Source of the DNA: an uncultured Eubacterium sp.
Lineage (GTDB): Bacteria > Bacillota > Clostridia > Lachnospirales > Lachnospiraceae
Assembly: GCA_934322085.1 (NCBI GenBank)
Contig: CAKRGF010000008.1
Coordinates: 1-64,000, forward strand
Direction: 5' to 3'
DNA: 64,000 bases
Part shown: positions 9,035 through 16,785 of the stretch, in pieces
How the letters are laid out: each line of letters starts with the position of its first letter
Position numbering within the stretch: position 1 is the first letter of the stretch
Notes under the pieces: model-generated
The model's input: the letters and a program-made list of their open reading frames with translations, nothing else
The model's database searches: none
Told to the model about the DNA's origin: nothing
Program-made: the position numbers and the translations under genes

Positions 9035-10156
9035 CTACAATACATAACGATCATTCTTTTCCTGAATGATTTTAATGTCATCCGGACTTCCGACATAGTT
9101 GGAGTTTGCCCGAATGGTTCCATGACTTTCTACGATGCAATTTTCAATATAAGTGTTATCCCCAATGTAGACTTCATTTAAAATAATCGAGTTTCGTATT
9201 GTACAATTGTTGCCTACATAAACTTCCTTAAACAAAACAGAATCTTCTACCTCACCATTAATGATACAACCGCTCGACACAAGACTGTTCTTAACTTTTG
9301 CGCCGACATTGTACTTAGCTGGAGGTAAATCTTCTATCTTGGACGCAATCTGTGGGTATTCATTAAAGAAATACTCTCTTATTTTGCAGTCTAAGAAATC
9401 CATATTTGTCTTAAAATAGGAATCAACCGTTGTTACATTGCTCCAATAGGAATCCAACGGATAGGCATAAAATTTCTTAATTCCTTTGTAACGGATAAAA
9501 ATATCCTTTACCAAATCGAATCCATCTTCCGCCCCTGCGCGCTCAATCATTTCAATCAACTGTCTGCGGCGGATTACATAGATTCCAGTAGAAACCAGCG
9601 TTTTAGAAGTCACAATTGGCTTCTCTTCAAACTCGGTCACCCTGCCTTCGATATCAACCGATACGACACCAAACCGGCTCGGGTCATCTACCGTTCCCAA
9701 GTCCTTCGTCACGATGGTAACATCAGCATTTTTCTCAATGTGATATTCCAAAAGTTTATTCATATCCATCTTGTACACACAGTCACCGGATGCAATGATT
9801 ACATATGGCTCATGACTTGATTTCAGAAAATCAATGTTCTGTGCAATGGCATCTGCAGTTCCGCGGTACCAATAACTATTGTCATGAGTCTGTGTCGGTG
9901 TGAATACAAACAAACCGCCTTTTTTACGTCCAAAATCCCACCATTTTGATGAATTTAAGTGCTGTGTCAATGACTTTGAATTGTACTGCGTAATGACACC
10001 AACTTTGTTAATCCGGGAACTGGACATGCTGCTAAGTACAAAATCAATGCTGCGGTATCCACCTGCAATCGGCAGTGCTGCTGTCGCACGATTTTTTGTC
10101 AGTTCTTTCATGCGGGTACTGGACCCACCTGCTAAAATCAATCCTATTGCTCTCAT
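9035..10156 (-). CDS. glgD: Glucose-1-phosphate adenylyltransferase subunit GlgD
   Basis: A 373-residue paralogue of GlgC, co-transcribed with it. In Firmicutes GlgD has little activity alone and forms a heteromer that modulates GlgC. The N-terminal nucleotidyltransferase begins GLILAGGSSTRMKELTKNRATAALPIAGGYRSIDF. In this stretch the GGxGxRL-type loop of active enzymes is altered (GGSSTRM), in line with a regulatory role. The C-terminal half carries hexapeptide repeats forming a left-handed beta-helix. The glgC stop and glgD start overlap as TAATG, suggesting translational coupling and equal amounts of both subunits. Confidence 0.95.
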   Translation of the reverse strand: MRAIGLILAGGSSTRMKELTKNRATAALPIAGGYRSIDFVLSSMSSSRINKVGVITQYNSKSLTQHLNSSKWWDFGRKKGGLFVFTPTQTHDNSYWYRGTADAIAQNIDFLKSSHEPYVIIASGDCVYKMDMNKLLEYHIEKNADVTIVTKDLGTVDDPSRFGVVSVDIEGRVTEFEEKPIVTSKTLVSTGIYVIRRRQLIEMIERAGAEDGFDLVKDIFIRYKGIKKFYAYPLDSYWSNVTTVDSYFKTNMDFLDCKIREYFFNEYPQIASKIEDLPPAKYNVGAKVKNSLVSSGCIINGEVEDSVLFKEVYVGNNCTIRNSIILNEVYIGDNTYIENCIVESHGTIRANSNYVGSPDDIKIIQEKNDRYVL

Positions 10157-11430
10157 TACATGTCACCTGCCTTTATCAAAGTTTCGCCACCTGCTAAGGT
10201 GTTATCCGGGTAATCTTCAATGGTTGTCTTACCCGCTATGGCAGTGTTTTTACCGATGGTAACGCCATCTGGAATTACGGTCTTTTCTCCAATCGTAACC
10301 AGGTTAAAGGCATAGACATCGGGCTTTAGTTTGTTTGGAATGTCATCTTCGCCTGCACCGAGCACACAATTTTCTCCAATCATTGAGCCCTCTGCAATAA
10401 TTGCACGGTCAAGAACACTGTTCTTACCAATTCTCGCAGAGTTCATAATAATGGAATCACGCACCACAGCGCCTTCCTCGATAACAACATCCGATCCGAT
10501 CACGGAATTATGGACTTCTCCATAAATCTCACAGCCGTCACCCATAATGGCTTTGTCGATCACAGCATCTCCTGCAATATACTGTGGACGAATCCATTCG
10601 TTACTTGTGTAAATCTTCCAAAACTCTTCGTACAGGTTAAATACCGGAATCAAGTCAATCAATTCCATATTCGATTCCCAATACGAACCAAGCGTACCAA
10701 CATCCTTCCAGTATCCATTATATTCAAAGGCAAAAATGCGGTCGCCCCTCTCATGACAATAAGGTAAAATATGTTTACCAAAGTCACAGCCCTTCTGGTC
10801 TTTCAACTGAATCAAGGCTTCTTTTAATACCGGCCATGAGAAAATGTAAATTCCCATAGAGGCCAGATTACTGCGTGGATGTTCCGGTTTTTCCTCAAAT
10901 TCCAAAATCCGATGGGTATCATCTGTAATACAGACACCAAACCGGCTTGCCTCTTCAATCGGCACCGGTATCGTCGCCATCGTAATGTCCGCGTGATTTG
11001 CCTTATGGAAATCAAGCATTACCTGATAATCCATCTTGTAAATATGGTCACCACCAAGAATTAATACATAATCCGGGTTATAGTACTCCATATAATTCAG
11101 GTTCTGGTAAATCGCATTCGCGGTTCCGGTATACCACTCACTGCTTGTGCTTCTCTCATACGGCGGCAGGATTGACACGCCCCCAATATTGCGGTCAAGG
11201 TCCCATGGAATTCCAATGCCGATATGAGTATTCAGCTTCAACGGCTGATACTGTGTCAGCACTCCAACGGTATCGACTTCCGAGTTGATACAGTTACTCA
11301 ACGGAAAATCAATGATTCGATACTTTCCCCCAAAAGCAACAGCAGGTTTTGCTACATTTGCAGTCAAGACCCCCAGTCTTGACCCTTGCCCCCCAGCAAG
11401 CAACATGGCTATCATTTCTTTTTTGATCAT
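10156..11430 (-). CDS. glgC: Glucose-1-phosphate adenylyltransferase
   Basis: A 424-residue ADP-glucose pyrophosphorylase, the committed step of bacterial glycogen synthesis. The ATG at 11430 is chosen because it begins the conserved [17 protein letters not shown] loop and follows an AGGGGTGA site; the open frame continues 47 codons upstream without family similarity. Motifs seen: [28 protein letters not shown], the glucose-1-phosphate region [10 protein letters not shown], and FGVCITD. The C-terminus has hexapeptide repeats. It forms an operon with glgD and spoVG. The promoter at 11463-11491 overlaps a perfect inverted repeat, a likely operator. Confidence 0.97.
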   Translation of the reverse strand: MIKKEMIAMLLAGGQGSRLGVLTANVAKPAVAFGGKYRIIDFPLSNCINSEVDTVGVLTQYQPLKLNTHIGIGIPWDLDRNIGGVSILPPYERSTSSEWYTGTANAIYQNLNYMEYYNPDYVLILGGDHIYKMDYQVMLDFHKANHADITMATIPVPIEEASRFGVCITDDTHRILEFEEKPEHPRSNLASMGIYIFSWPVLKEALIQLKDQKGCDFGKHILPYCHERGDRIFAFEYNGYWKDVGTLGSYWESNMELIDLIPVFNLYEEFWKIYTSNEWIRPQYIAGDAVIDKAIMGDGCEIYGEVHNSVIGSDVVIEEGAVVRDSIIMNSARIGKNSVLDRAIIAEGSMIGENCVLGAGEDDIPNKLKPDVYAFNLVTIGEKTVIPDGVTIGKNTAIAGKTTIEDYPDNTLAGGETLIKAGDM

Positions 11431-11462
11431 GTTATCACCCCTGTTGTTAATATTGTAAAATA

Positions 11463-11491
11463 AGTATACCACATTGTTTAGGTTTTGTGAA
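11463..11491 (-). promoter_or_regulatory. Promoter of glgC-glgD-spoVG
   Basis: Minus strand: TTCACA (11491-11486), exactly 17 nt, TATACT (11468-11463), about 33 nt upstream of the glgC ATG. The -35 box is part of the palindrome at 11483-11505. Confidence 0.7.
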
Positions 11492-11505
11492 TATTTTTCA
11501 CAAAA
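11483..11505. promoter_or_regulatory. Perfect 9-bp inverted repeat over the glgC -35 box (operator candidate)
   Basis: TTTTGTGAA and TTCACAAAA flank 5 nt. The half-sites match the Rex redox-repressor consensus TTGTGAA/TTCACAA, but the spacer is 5 nt and not the usual 4. It covers the -35 element, where a repressor would block RNA polymerase. The identity of the regulator is inference. Confidence 0.55.
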
Positions 11506-11583
11506 TATTTTCTTATGATTCTTAACTTTTGTATATTTTGCACAAATACCATGTGAAAATCTTAAGCACATTCACCTTTTTCC

Positions 11584-11612
11584 TTGTATTTTCTCCCCCG
11601 TCTATATATAAT
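11584..11612 (+). promoter_or_regulatory. Promoter of murC
   Basis: TTGTAT (11584-11589), 17 nt, TATAAT (11607-11612), followed about 55 nt later by the murC ATG. It diverges from the glgC promoter. Confidence 0.65.
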
Positions 11613-11666
11613 GAATCTGAGGAATCATAATTTTGTTTCCAAATAATAGAAGGAAGGGTGTCATTT

Positions 11667-13049
11667 ATGTACGAAATCGACTTTACACATCCGGGAAAGA
11701 TTCATTTTATTGGAATTGGCGGCATTAGTATGAGCGGGTTCGCCGAGCTGCTTCATTCCATGGGCTTTACCATTACCGGTTCCGACTGGCATGAAAGCAA
11801 AATCACAAAACATTTGGAATCTCTCGGCATACAAGTAGTATATGGACAAAGAGAAGAGAATATTACAAAAGATATCGATTTGGTTGTCTATACCGCAGCG
11901 GTTAAAAAGACCAATCCGGAATATCAGGCAGCTGAAAAATTAAATCTTCCGCTGATGGAGCGTGCGGTTATGGTTGGGCAGGTAATGAAAAATTATTCTT
12001 CTGCCATTGCCATCGCAGGAACACACGGAAAGACAACGACCACTTCAATTGCCTCCCATATCTTTTTGGCAGCAGATCTCGATCCGACAATTTCCGTCGG
12101 CGGTATCTTGGAAGCAATCGGCGGTAACATCCGCATTGGCCACTCCAAGCATTTCATTACAGAGGCCTGCGAATATACCAATAGTTTTCTTCACTTCTTC
12201 CCTACTGTGGGAATGATCCTTAATATAGAAGAAGACCATATGGACTTTTTCCATGATCTGGCAGATATCCGTAACTCCTTCCATTTGTTTGCGAAACGGA
12301 TTCCGGAGCATGGCACGTTAATTATCAATGCAGATATTGAAAATTATGAGGAAATTACAGAGGGACTTTCCTGCCGTGTTATCACATACGGATTAGAAAA
12401 TAAGGACGCTGATTTTACAGCTGAAAACATTACTTACAATGACCTTGGATGCGGCACCTTTGACGCTGTCGTACAGGGAGAAGTAAAAGGGCATTTCCAT
12501 CTGTCCGTAGTCGGCAGACACAATGTTTCCAATACCCTTGCCTGCTTAGCATTAGCTTCTCTCTACGGCATCGATGACAGCACCGTCCAGAAAGCATTAA
12601 CTACGTTCCACGGTGCAGACCGCCGCTTTGAATACAAAGGTGAGAAAAACGGATTTACCATCATTGATGACTATGCTCATCACCCGACCGAAATCCGCGC
12701 AACACTCACAGCAGCGAAAAACTATCCGCACAAAACGTTATGGTGTGCCTTTCAGCCGCACACCTACACACGTACCCGCGCCTTTTTAAAAGATTTCGCC
12801 TCTGCTCTTTCTCTGGCAGATAAAGTAATCTTAGCAGACATTTATGCGGCGCGTGAAAAAGACCCGGGAGATATTTCTTCTGCTGACCTTGCAAGAGAAT
12901 TGGAAAAACTCGGAAAGGAAGTTCACTATTTACGCAGTTTTGACGAAATCGAAAAATTTATTTTAAAAAATTTAGTCAACGGCGACCTGTTGATAACTAT
13001 GGGTGCCGGAAACATAGTAGAAATTGGTGAAAATCTTCTGAACGGCTAA
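11667..13049 (+). CDS. murC: UDP-N-acetylmuramate-L-alanine ligase
   Basis: A 460-residue Mur ligase adding L-Ala to UDP-MurNAc in cytoplasmic peptidoglycan precursor synthesis. The start is ATG at 11667, 9 nt after AGGAAGG. A GTG at 11658 directly abuts that site and is unlikely to be used. Seen: N-terminal Rossmann loop IHFIGIGGISMSG, ATP loop AGTHGKTTTTS, the central EACEYTNSFLHF block, and the C-terminal DDYAHHPTEI with HTYTRT. Complete and typical. A hairpin terminator follows at 13062. Confidence 0.97.
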   Translation: MYEIDFTHPGKIHFIGIGGISMSGFAELLHSMGFTITGSDWHESKITKHLESLGIQVVYGQREENITKDIDLVVYTAAVKKTNPEYQAAEKLNLPLMERAVMVGQVMKNYSSAIAIAGTHGKTTTTSIASHIFLAADLDPTISVGGILEAIGGNIRIGHSKHFITEACEYTNSFLHFFPTVGMILNIEEDHMDFFHDLADIRNSFHLFAKRIPEHGTLIINADIENYEEITEGLSCRVITYGLENKDADFTAENITYNDLGCGTFDAVVQGEVKGHFHLSVVGRHNVSNTLACLALASLYGIDDSTVQKALTTFHGADRRFEYKGEKNGFTIIDDYAHHPTEIRATLTAAKNYPHKTLWCAFQPHTYTRTRAFLKDFASALSLADKVILADIYAAREKDPGDISSADLARELEKLGKEVHYLRSFDEIEKFILKNLVNGDLLITMGAGNIVEIGENLLNG

Positions 13050-13050
13050 G

Positions 13051-13251
13051 TTATGAACGTTATCCACAACCTTATCAACATTCAGTCGAAAGATACGGTT
13101 GTGGATATTTTTTTGTTCAAAAAAAAATGTGAATAAATTGCATTTTTTACTTGACAAGCTCAACCAACGTAATTTCGGCACATTGACCCACTCTTTCTAC
13201 CAGAATAGTCTGTTTGTGATTTTGTTATGAACATTATGCACATTATCAACA
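13051..13251 (+). promoter_or_regulatory. Two clusters of DnaA-box-like 9-mers upstream of the primosome genes
   Basis: Cluster 1: TTATGAACG (13051), TTATCCACA (13060) and TTATCAACA (13072). Cluster 2: TTATGAACA, TTATGCACA and TTATCAACA lie exactly end to end at 13225-13251. Two of the six (13060 and 13234) match TTATNCACA perfectly and the others differ by one or two bases. An A/T-rich tract (13109-13150) lies between them. This occupies most of the 309-nt gap between murC and the DnaD-like gene. A DnaA-controlled or DnaA-titrating site is inferred. Confidence 0.6.
13061..13114 (+). terminator. Terminator of murC, overlapping DnaA-box-like 9-mers
   Basis: ATCCACAACC (from 13062) pairs with GGTTGTGGAT (ending at 13107) around a loop of about 25 nt and is followed by a T-run. 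The same arms contain TTATCCACA and TGTGGATAT, so the DnaA-box resemblance of these two 9-mers may be incidental. Confidence 0.65.
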
Positions 13252-13287
13252 GATAAATTCTACATGAAATGTATGCACATTTGCAAT

Positions 13288-13316
13288 TTGCAACTGTTTT
13301 TTCTTTGTGATATACT
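13288..13316 (+). promoter_or_regulatory. Promoter of the DnaD-like / DnaI-like operon
   Basis: TTGCAA (13288-13293), 17 nt, TATACT (13311-13316), about 42 nt upstream of the start codon. The tandem DnaA-like boxes end 36 nt upstream of the -35 box. Confidence 0.65.
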
Positions 13317-13358
13317 CATCCTTGCTGACAGGTAAAAAATACCTGATGGAGAAAGGAA

Positions 13359-14453
13359 ATGAGTTTTATCATGGGATTTACAATTTCCACAACATCGAAT
13401 TGCGGACTTACTTTGATTCCCAATTCATTTATTCAAAATCATATGCCATCTGCAAATGGCAATTTCGTGAAAATATATTTGTACCTGGTTATGCTCTGCC
13501 AGCATACCGACGCCGCAGGTAATTCATCCATTGATGCTCTTGCCGATTGTTTCGAATGTACGGAAAATGACATTTTGCGCGCACTGCGTTACTGGCAGAA
13601 AGAAGGACTTCTTTCTTTCACAGAGCAAAATGGCGAGATTACTTCGATTGTTCTTTCTACAGACGCCTCAGACACTGCATCAGCAGTTACGGCAGAAAGA
13701 GAACCGGATATCGATACTTCACCGGTAGTGGAAGAAACCGTTGTACCCGACGGCGTCTCCATTCCGAAGCGCCAGGAATATACGCCTTTACAGGCGGAGG
13801 CACTGATGAAAGATATCGAAATCAGCGAGGCGATTTCGCAGGCAGAAAAGATACTTGGCACAACCCTTTCCACCACACATCTGCAAATGATTTTATATTT
13901 TATGTGTGACATCGGATTTTCGCAGGAGATGATTGCCACCCTGTACCGCACGGCACACAGCCGTGGAAAGACTTCACCAAAGTATATGGAAGCAATTGGT
14001 CTTACGTGGGCGAAAAAGGGGATTACGACGCCAGAGGAAGCAAAGGATGAATCTTCTGCTTTTTCAGGTCTTTATCATGTCGTAAGCAAGGCACTTGGTC
14101 TAAACCGCTCCCTTGCTCCGGCAGAACGCGAAATCATTGATACCTGGAATGATTTCGGCTTTTCTGATGAAATTATTGAGCAGGCATGTAAGCGTACGGT
14201 TTTGCAGACCGGCGGCACAAACTTAAATTACATAACAAGTATATTAAAAGACTGGCACAAGAAAGGTGTCCTCACCCTTGCGGACATAGAAAAATGTGAC
14301 AAGTCATTTCAACAGAAGAAAAAAAACGGGGAGCCAAGAACCTCTTTTGCACAGATAAAAAGAAACCAGTTTCAGAGTTTTCCTCAAAGAGAGTATTCAA
14401 AAGAGGACTACAGTTCTTTGGAAAAGCAGTTACTGCGTAATGTGCAGGCATAA
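13359..14453 (+). CDS. DnaD-domain primosome protein
   Basis: A 364-residue protein with the DnaD/DnaB plan of Firmicute primosomes. The N-terminal winged helix (about residues 30-90, ...SSIDALADCFECTENDILRALRYWQKEGLLSF) is followed by an acidic linker. Two C-terminal DnaD-like helical domains then follow (about 150-220 and 235-310). The second ends in NYITSILKDWHKKGVLTLADI, the conserved YIxxILxxW-type motif that binds single-stranded DNA. The gene lies directly before a DnaI-like helicase loader, fitting helicase loading at origins or restart forks. Start: ATG at 13359 with GGAG 7 nt upstream; a second in-frame ATG at 13371 is possible. Confidence 0.85.
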   Translation: MSFIMGFTISTTSNCGLTLIPNSFIQNHMPSANGNFVKIYLYLVMLCQHTDAAGNSSIDALADCFECTENDILRALRYWQKEGLLSFTEQNGEITSIVLSTDASDTASAVTAEREPDIDTSPVVEETVVPDGVSIPKRQEYTPLQAEALMKDIEISEAISQAEKILGTTLSTTHLQMILYFMCDIGFSQEMIATLYRTAHSRGKTSPKYMEAIGLTWAKKGITTPEEAKDESSAFSGLYHVVSKALGLNRSLAPAEREIIDTWNDFGFSDEIIEQACKRTVLQTGGTNLNYITSILKDWHKKGVLTLADIEKCDKSFQQKKKNGEPRTSFAQIKRNQFQSFPQREYSKEDYSSLEKQLLRNVQA

Positions 14454-14477
14454 AACATACGAAAGGATTCACTTATT

Positions 14478-15470
14478 ATGCTTTTGACCAACAGTCAGTA
14501 TGAGCATCTGATGTCTCATTACTATCATCAGCAGCTCAAGGATAATTTCATTTTGAAAAAGCGCATGAAGGAAGTCCACGATGCAATTCCCCAAATAAAT
14601 GAATTGGAAAATCAAATTCGTGCACTTTCAATGCAGCATGCTGCCTCTCGCTTAAAAGGGCAGGCCGATTCAATTGACTTAGATGCCGAGATTGATAAAA
14701 TCACAAGGCAAAAAGAAGCCCTGCTTATTCAGCACGGCTATCCGGCTGACTACCTGAAACCGGTTTACGAGTGTGCTGACTGTAAGGATACCGGCTATAT
14801 TGACGGCAGGAAATGTCACTGTTTTGAAAAACTGATTGTTCAGTATTTGTACTCACAGTCAAATTTGAAAGACGTTTTAGAACATGAGAATTTTTCTCAT
14901 TTCAATTTGGATTTTTACCCGGATGACTACACCGAAGAGGCAACCGGTGAAACACCGCGCGACAATATGCGTCATGTCTTAGAAACCGTGAAAGCCTATT
15001 TATCCGGTTTTTCGGACACACCGGGAAATCTTCTGTTATATGGCAACACCGGTGTAGGGAAAACGTTTTTAACCAACTGTATTGCAAAAGAACTTTTAGA
15101 CAAGTCTCATACCGTTGTGTACTTGACTTCTCTAAAACTATTTGATATTTTAGAATCGTGCAAATTTGACCGGGACTTATCACAGACCCAGAAAAATGCT
15201 TCGCTTTCTTATTTATTAAGCAGCGATTTGCTCATTATCGATGATTTGGGAACAGAGTTAAACAATAGTTTTACTTCCTCACAGCTTTACCACTGCATCG
15301 ATACACGATTAACAAACCGCCATTCCACGATTATTTCAACGAATTTGTCGTTTGATGATTTACGGGAACGTTACAGCGAGCGGATTTTCTCCCGGATTAC
15401 AAGTAATTATACATTATTAAAGATTACCGGAGATGACATTCGTTTGAAAAAGGCAATTATGCAACATTAA
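14478..15470 (+). CDS. DnaI/DnaC-like replicative helicase loader
   Basis: A 330-residue AAA+ ATPase of the IstB/DnaC type. The N-terminal helical part is followed by a cysteine knuckle (CADCKDTGYIDGRKCHC, about residues 98-114), as in DnaI. The ATPase core has Walker A YGNTGVGKT, Walker B LLIIDDLGTE and the arginine-finger region RYSERIFSRI. It would load the replicative helicase with the DnaD-like protein encoded 24 nt upstream. The pairing with a DnaD-like gene and the lack of any transposase argue against an IstB transposition helper. Confidence 0.88.
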   Translation: MLLTNSQYEHLMSHYYHQQLKDNFILKKRMKEVHDAIPQINELENQIRALSMQHAASRLKGQADSIDLDAEIDKITRQKEALLIQHGYPADYLKPVYECADCKDTGYIDGRKCHCFEKLIVQYLYSQSNLKDVLEHENFSHFNLDFYPDDYTEEATGETPRDNMRHVLETVKAYLSGFSDTPGNLLLYGNTGVGKTFLTNCIAKELLDKSHTVVYLTSLKLFDILESCKFDRDLSQTQKNASLSYLLSSDLLIIDDLGTELNNSFTSSQLYHCIDTRLTNRHSTIISTNLSFDDLRERYSERIFSRITSNYTLLKITGDDIRLKKAIMQH

Positions 15471-15539
15471 GTATGTTTTTCTTTCTGTTGCTGCAAACTA
15501 TAAACCTACAACACAATATTTACACGGAGGACTTTAATC

Positions 15540-16706
15540 ATGAGTCAAAAAGATTTGTCGAAAACAATCCCTTATGGAGACCTTGGTATTATTCCATTGG
15601 AGAGCAGCAAAGCAATCGGAAAAAAAGTGGATGATTTCATTGTTGGCTGGAGAAACGAAGCCGACGTAGATTCTTCCATTCATTTTACCAATTACAAAAG
15701 GGATTCCTACATCATTGATGCAGTATGCCCGCGTTTTGGTTCTGGCGAAGCAAAAGGTATCTTAAATGAATCCGTCCGCGGAAAAGATGTATACCTTCTT
15801 GTTGATGTATGTAACCACAGTTTAGCTTACACTGTATGTGGACAGGTTAACCATATGTCACCGGATGACCACTTCCAGGATTTGAAACGTATGATTGCCG
15901 CAATCAGCGGAAAAGCAAGACGAATCACAGTTATTATGCCTTTCTTGTACGAAAGCAGACAGCACAAACGCAGTTCCCGCGAATCGTTAGACTGTGCCTT
16001 AGCACTTCAGGAACTGACCGCCATGGGCGTTGACAATATTATTACTTTTGACGCACATGATCCCCGCGTACAGAATGCAATTCCACTCAAGAGTTTTGAG
16101 ACAGTGCAGCCAACATACCAGTTTATTAAAGCCCTTTTGAAAAATGTACCTGACATTCATATGAAACCGGAAAACATGATGATTATCAGCCCGGACGAAG
16201 GTGCTATGGGACGTGCGATTTACTTTGGTAACGTAGCTGGTGTTGATGTAGGAACCTTCTACAAACGCCGTGATTACACAAAAATTGTTGAAGGACGTAA
16301 CCCGATTATTGCACATGAATTCCTCGGTGCTGATGTTTCCGGCAAAGACGTTGTAATTATCGACGATATGATTTCTTCCGGTGAAAGTATGATTGATGTT
16401 GCGACTGAATTAAAACGCCGCAATGCAAACCGTATTTTCGTTGCTTCTACTTTCGGTCTGTTTACAAACGGTCTGGAGAAATTTGATGAAGCTTATAAGA
16501 GCGGTCTGATTTACCGTGTCATGACGACAAACTTAGTATATCAGCCGGAAGAGCTGTTGCAGCGCGAATATTACATCGATGTTGATATGAGCAAATACAT
16601 TGCTCTCCTTATTGATACATTAAATCATGATTCCTCGATTGCGGAATACTTAAACCCAACCGAGCGTATCGAACGCATCCTGAAGAAATATCATCAGGAA
16701 CACTAA
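15540..16706 (+). CDS. prs: Ribose-phosphate pyrophosphokinase (long form)
   Basis: A 388-residue PRPP synthetase, roughly 70 residues longer than typical bacterial Prs. It makes PRPP from ribose 5-phosphate and ATP for purine, pyrimidine, His, Trp and NAD synthesis. Seen: the metal/ATP region FDAHDPRVQNAIPL, the PRPP-binding loop VVIIDDMISSGESM, and the flag-type KRRDYTKIVEG. The extra length is in the N-terminal domain (IDAVCPRFGSGEAKGILNESVRGKDVYLLVDVCNHS) and between blocks. A separate clostridial subfamily is likely, and altered allosteric control is possible. It has an ACGGAGG ribosome-binding site and is followed by a strong terminator. Confidence 0.9.
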   Translation: MSQKDLSKTIPYGDLGIIPLESSKAIGKKVDDFIVGWRNEADVDSSIHFTNYKRDSYIIDAVCPRFGSGEAKGILNESVRGKDVYLLVDVCNHSLAYTVCGQVNHMSPDDHFQDLKRMIAAISGKARRITVIMPFLYESRQHKRSSRESLDCALALQELTAMGVDNIITFDAHDPRVQNAIPLKSFETVQPTYQFIKALLKNVPDIHMKPENMMIISPDEGAMGRAIYFGNVAGVDVGTFYKRRDYTKIVEGRNPIIAHEFLGADVSGKDVVIIDDMISSGESMIDVATELKRRNANRIFVASTFGLFTNGLEKFDEAYKSGLIYRVMTTNLVYQPEELLQREYYIDVDMSKYIALLIDTLNHDSSIAEYLNPTERIERILKKYHQEH

Positions 16707-16735
16707 TGGAAACTTACGCCGCAAGGCGTACCTAT

Positions 16736-16773
16736 TAAAAAGCCTGTCAAGCATTTGCCTGACAGGCTTTTTT
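16736..16773. terminator. Bidirectional terminator between prs and the PBP gene
   Basis: AAAAAGCCTGTCA pairs with TGACAGGCTTTTT around a 10-nt loop. A-run and T-run flanks allow it to act in both directions; the two genes converge here. Confidence 0.92.
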
Positions 16774-16785
16774 AACCCTTATTTT

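Noticed and set aside
13051..13251. A chromosomal origin (oriC)
   Set aside because: DnaA-like boxes and an A/T-rich tract are present, but dnaA, dnaN and rpmH are absent and two boxes overlap the murC terminator stem; a regulatory or titration site is more likely.
14478..15470. IstB transposition helper of an insertion sequence
   Set aside because: No transposase or terminal repeats nearby; the DnaD-like partner and Cys knuckle fit a DnaI-type loader.
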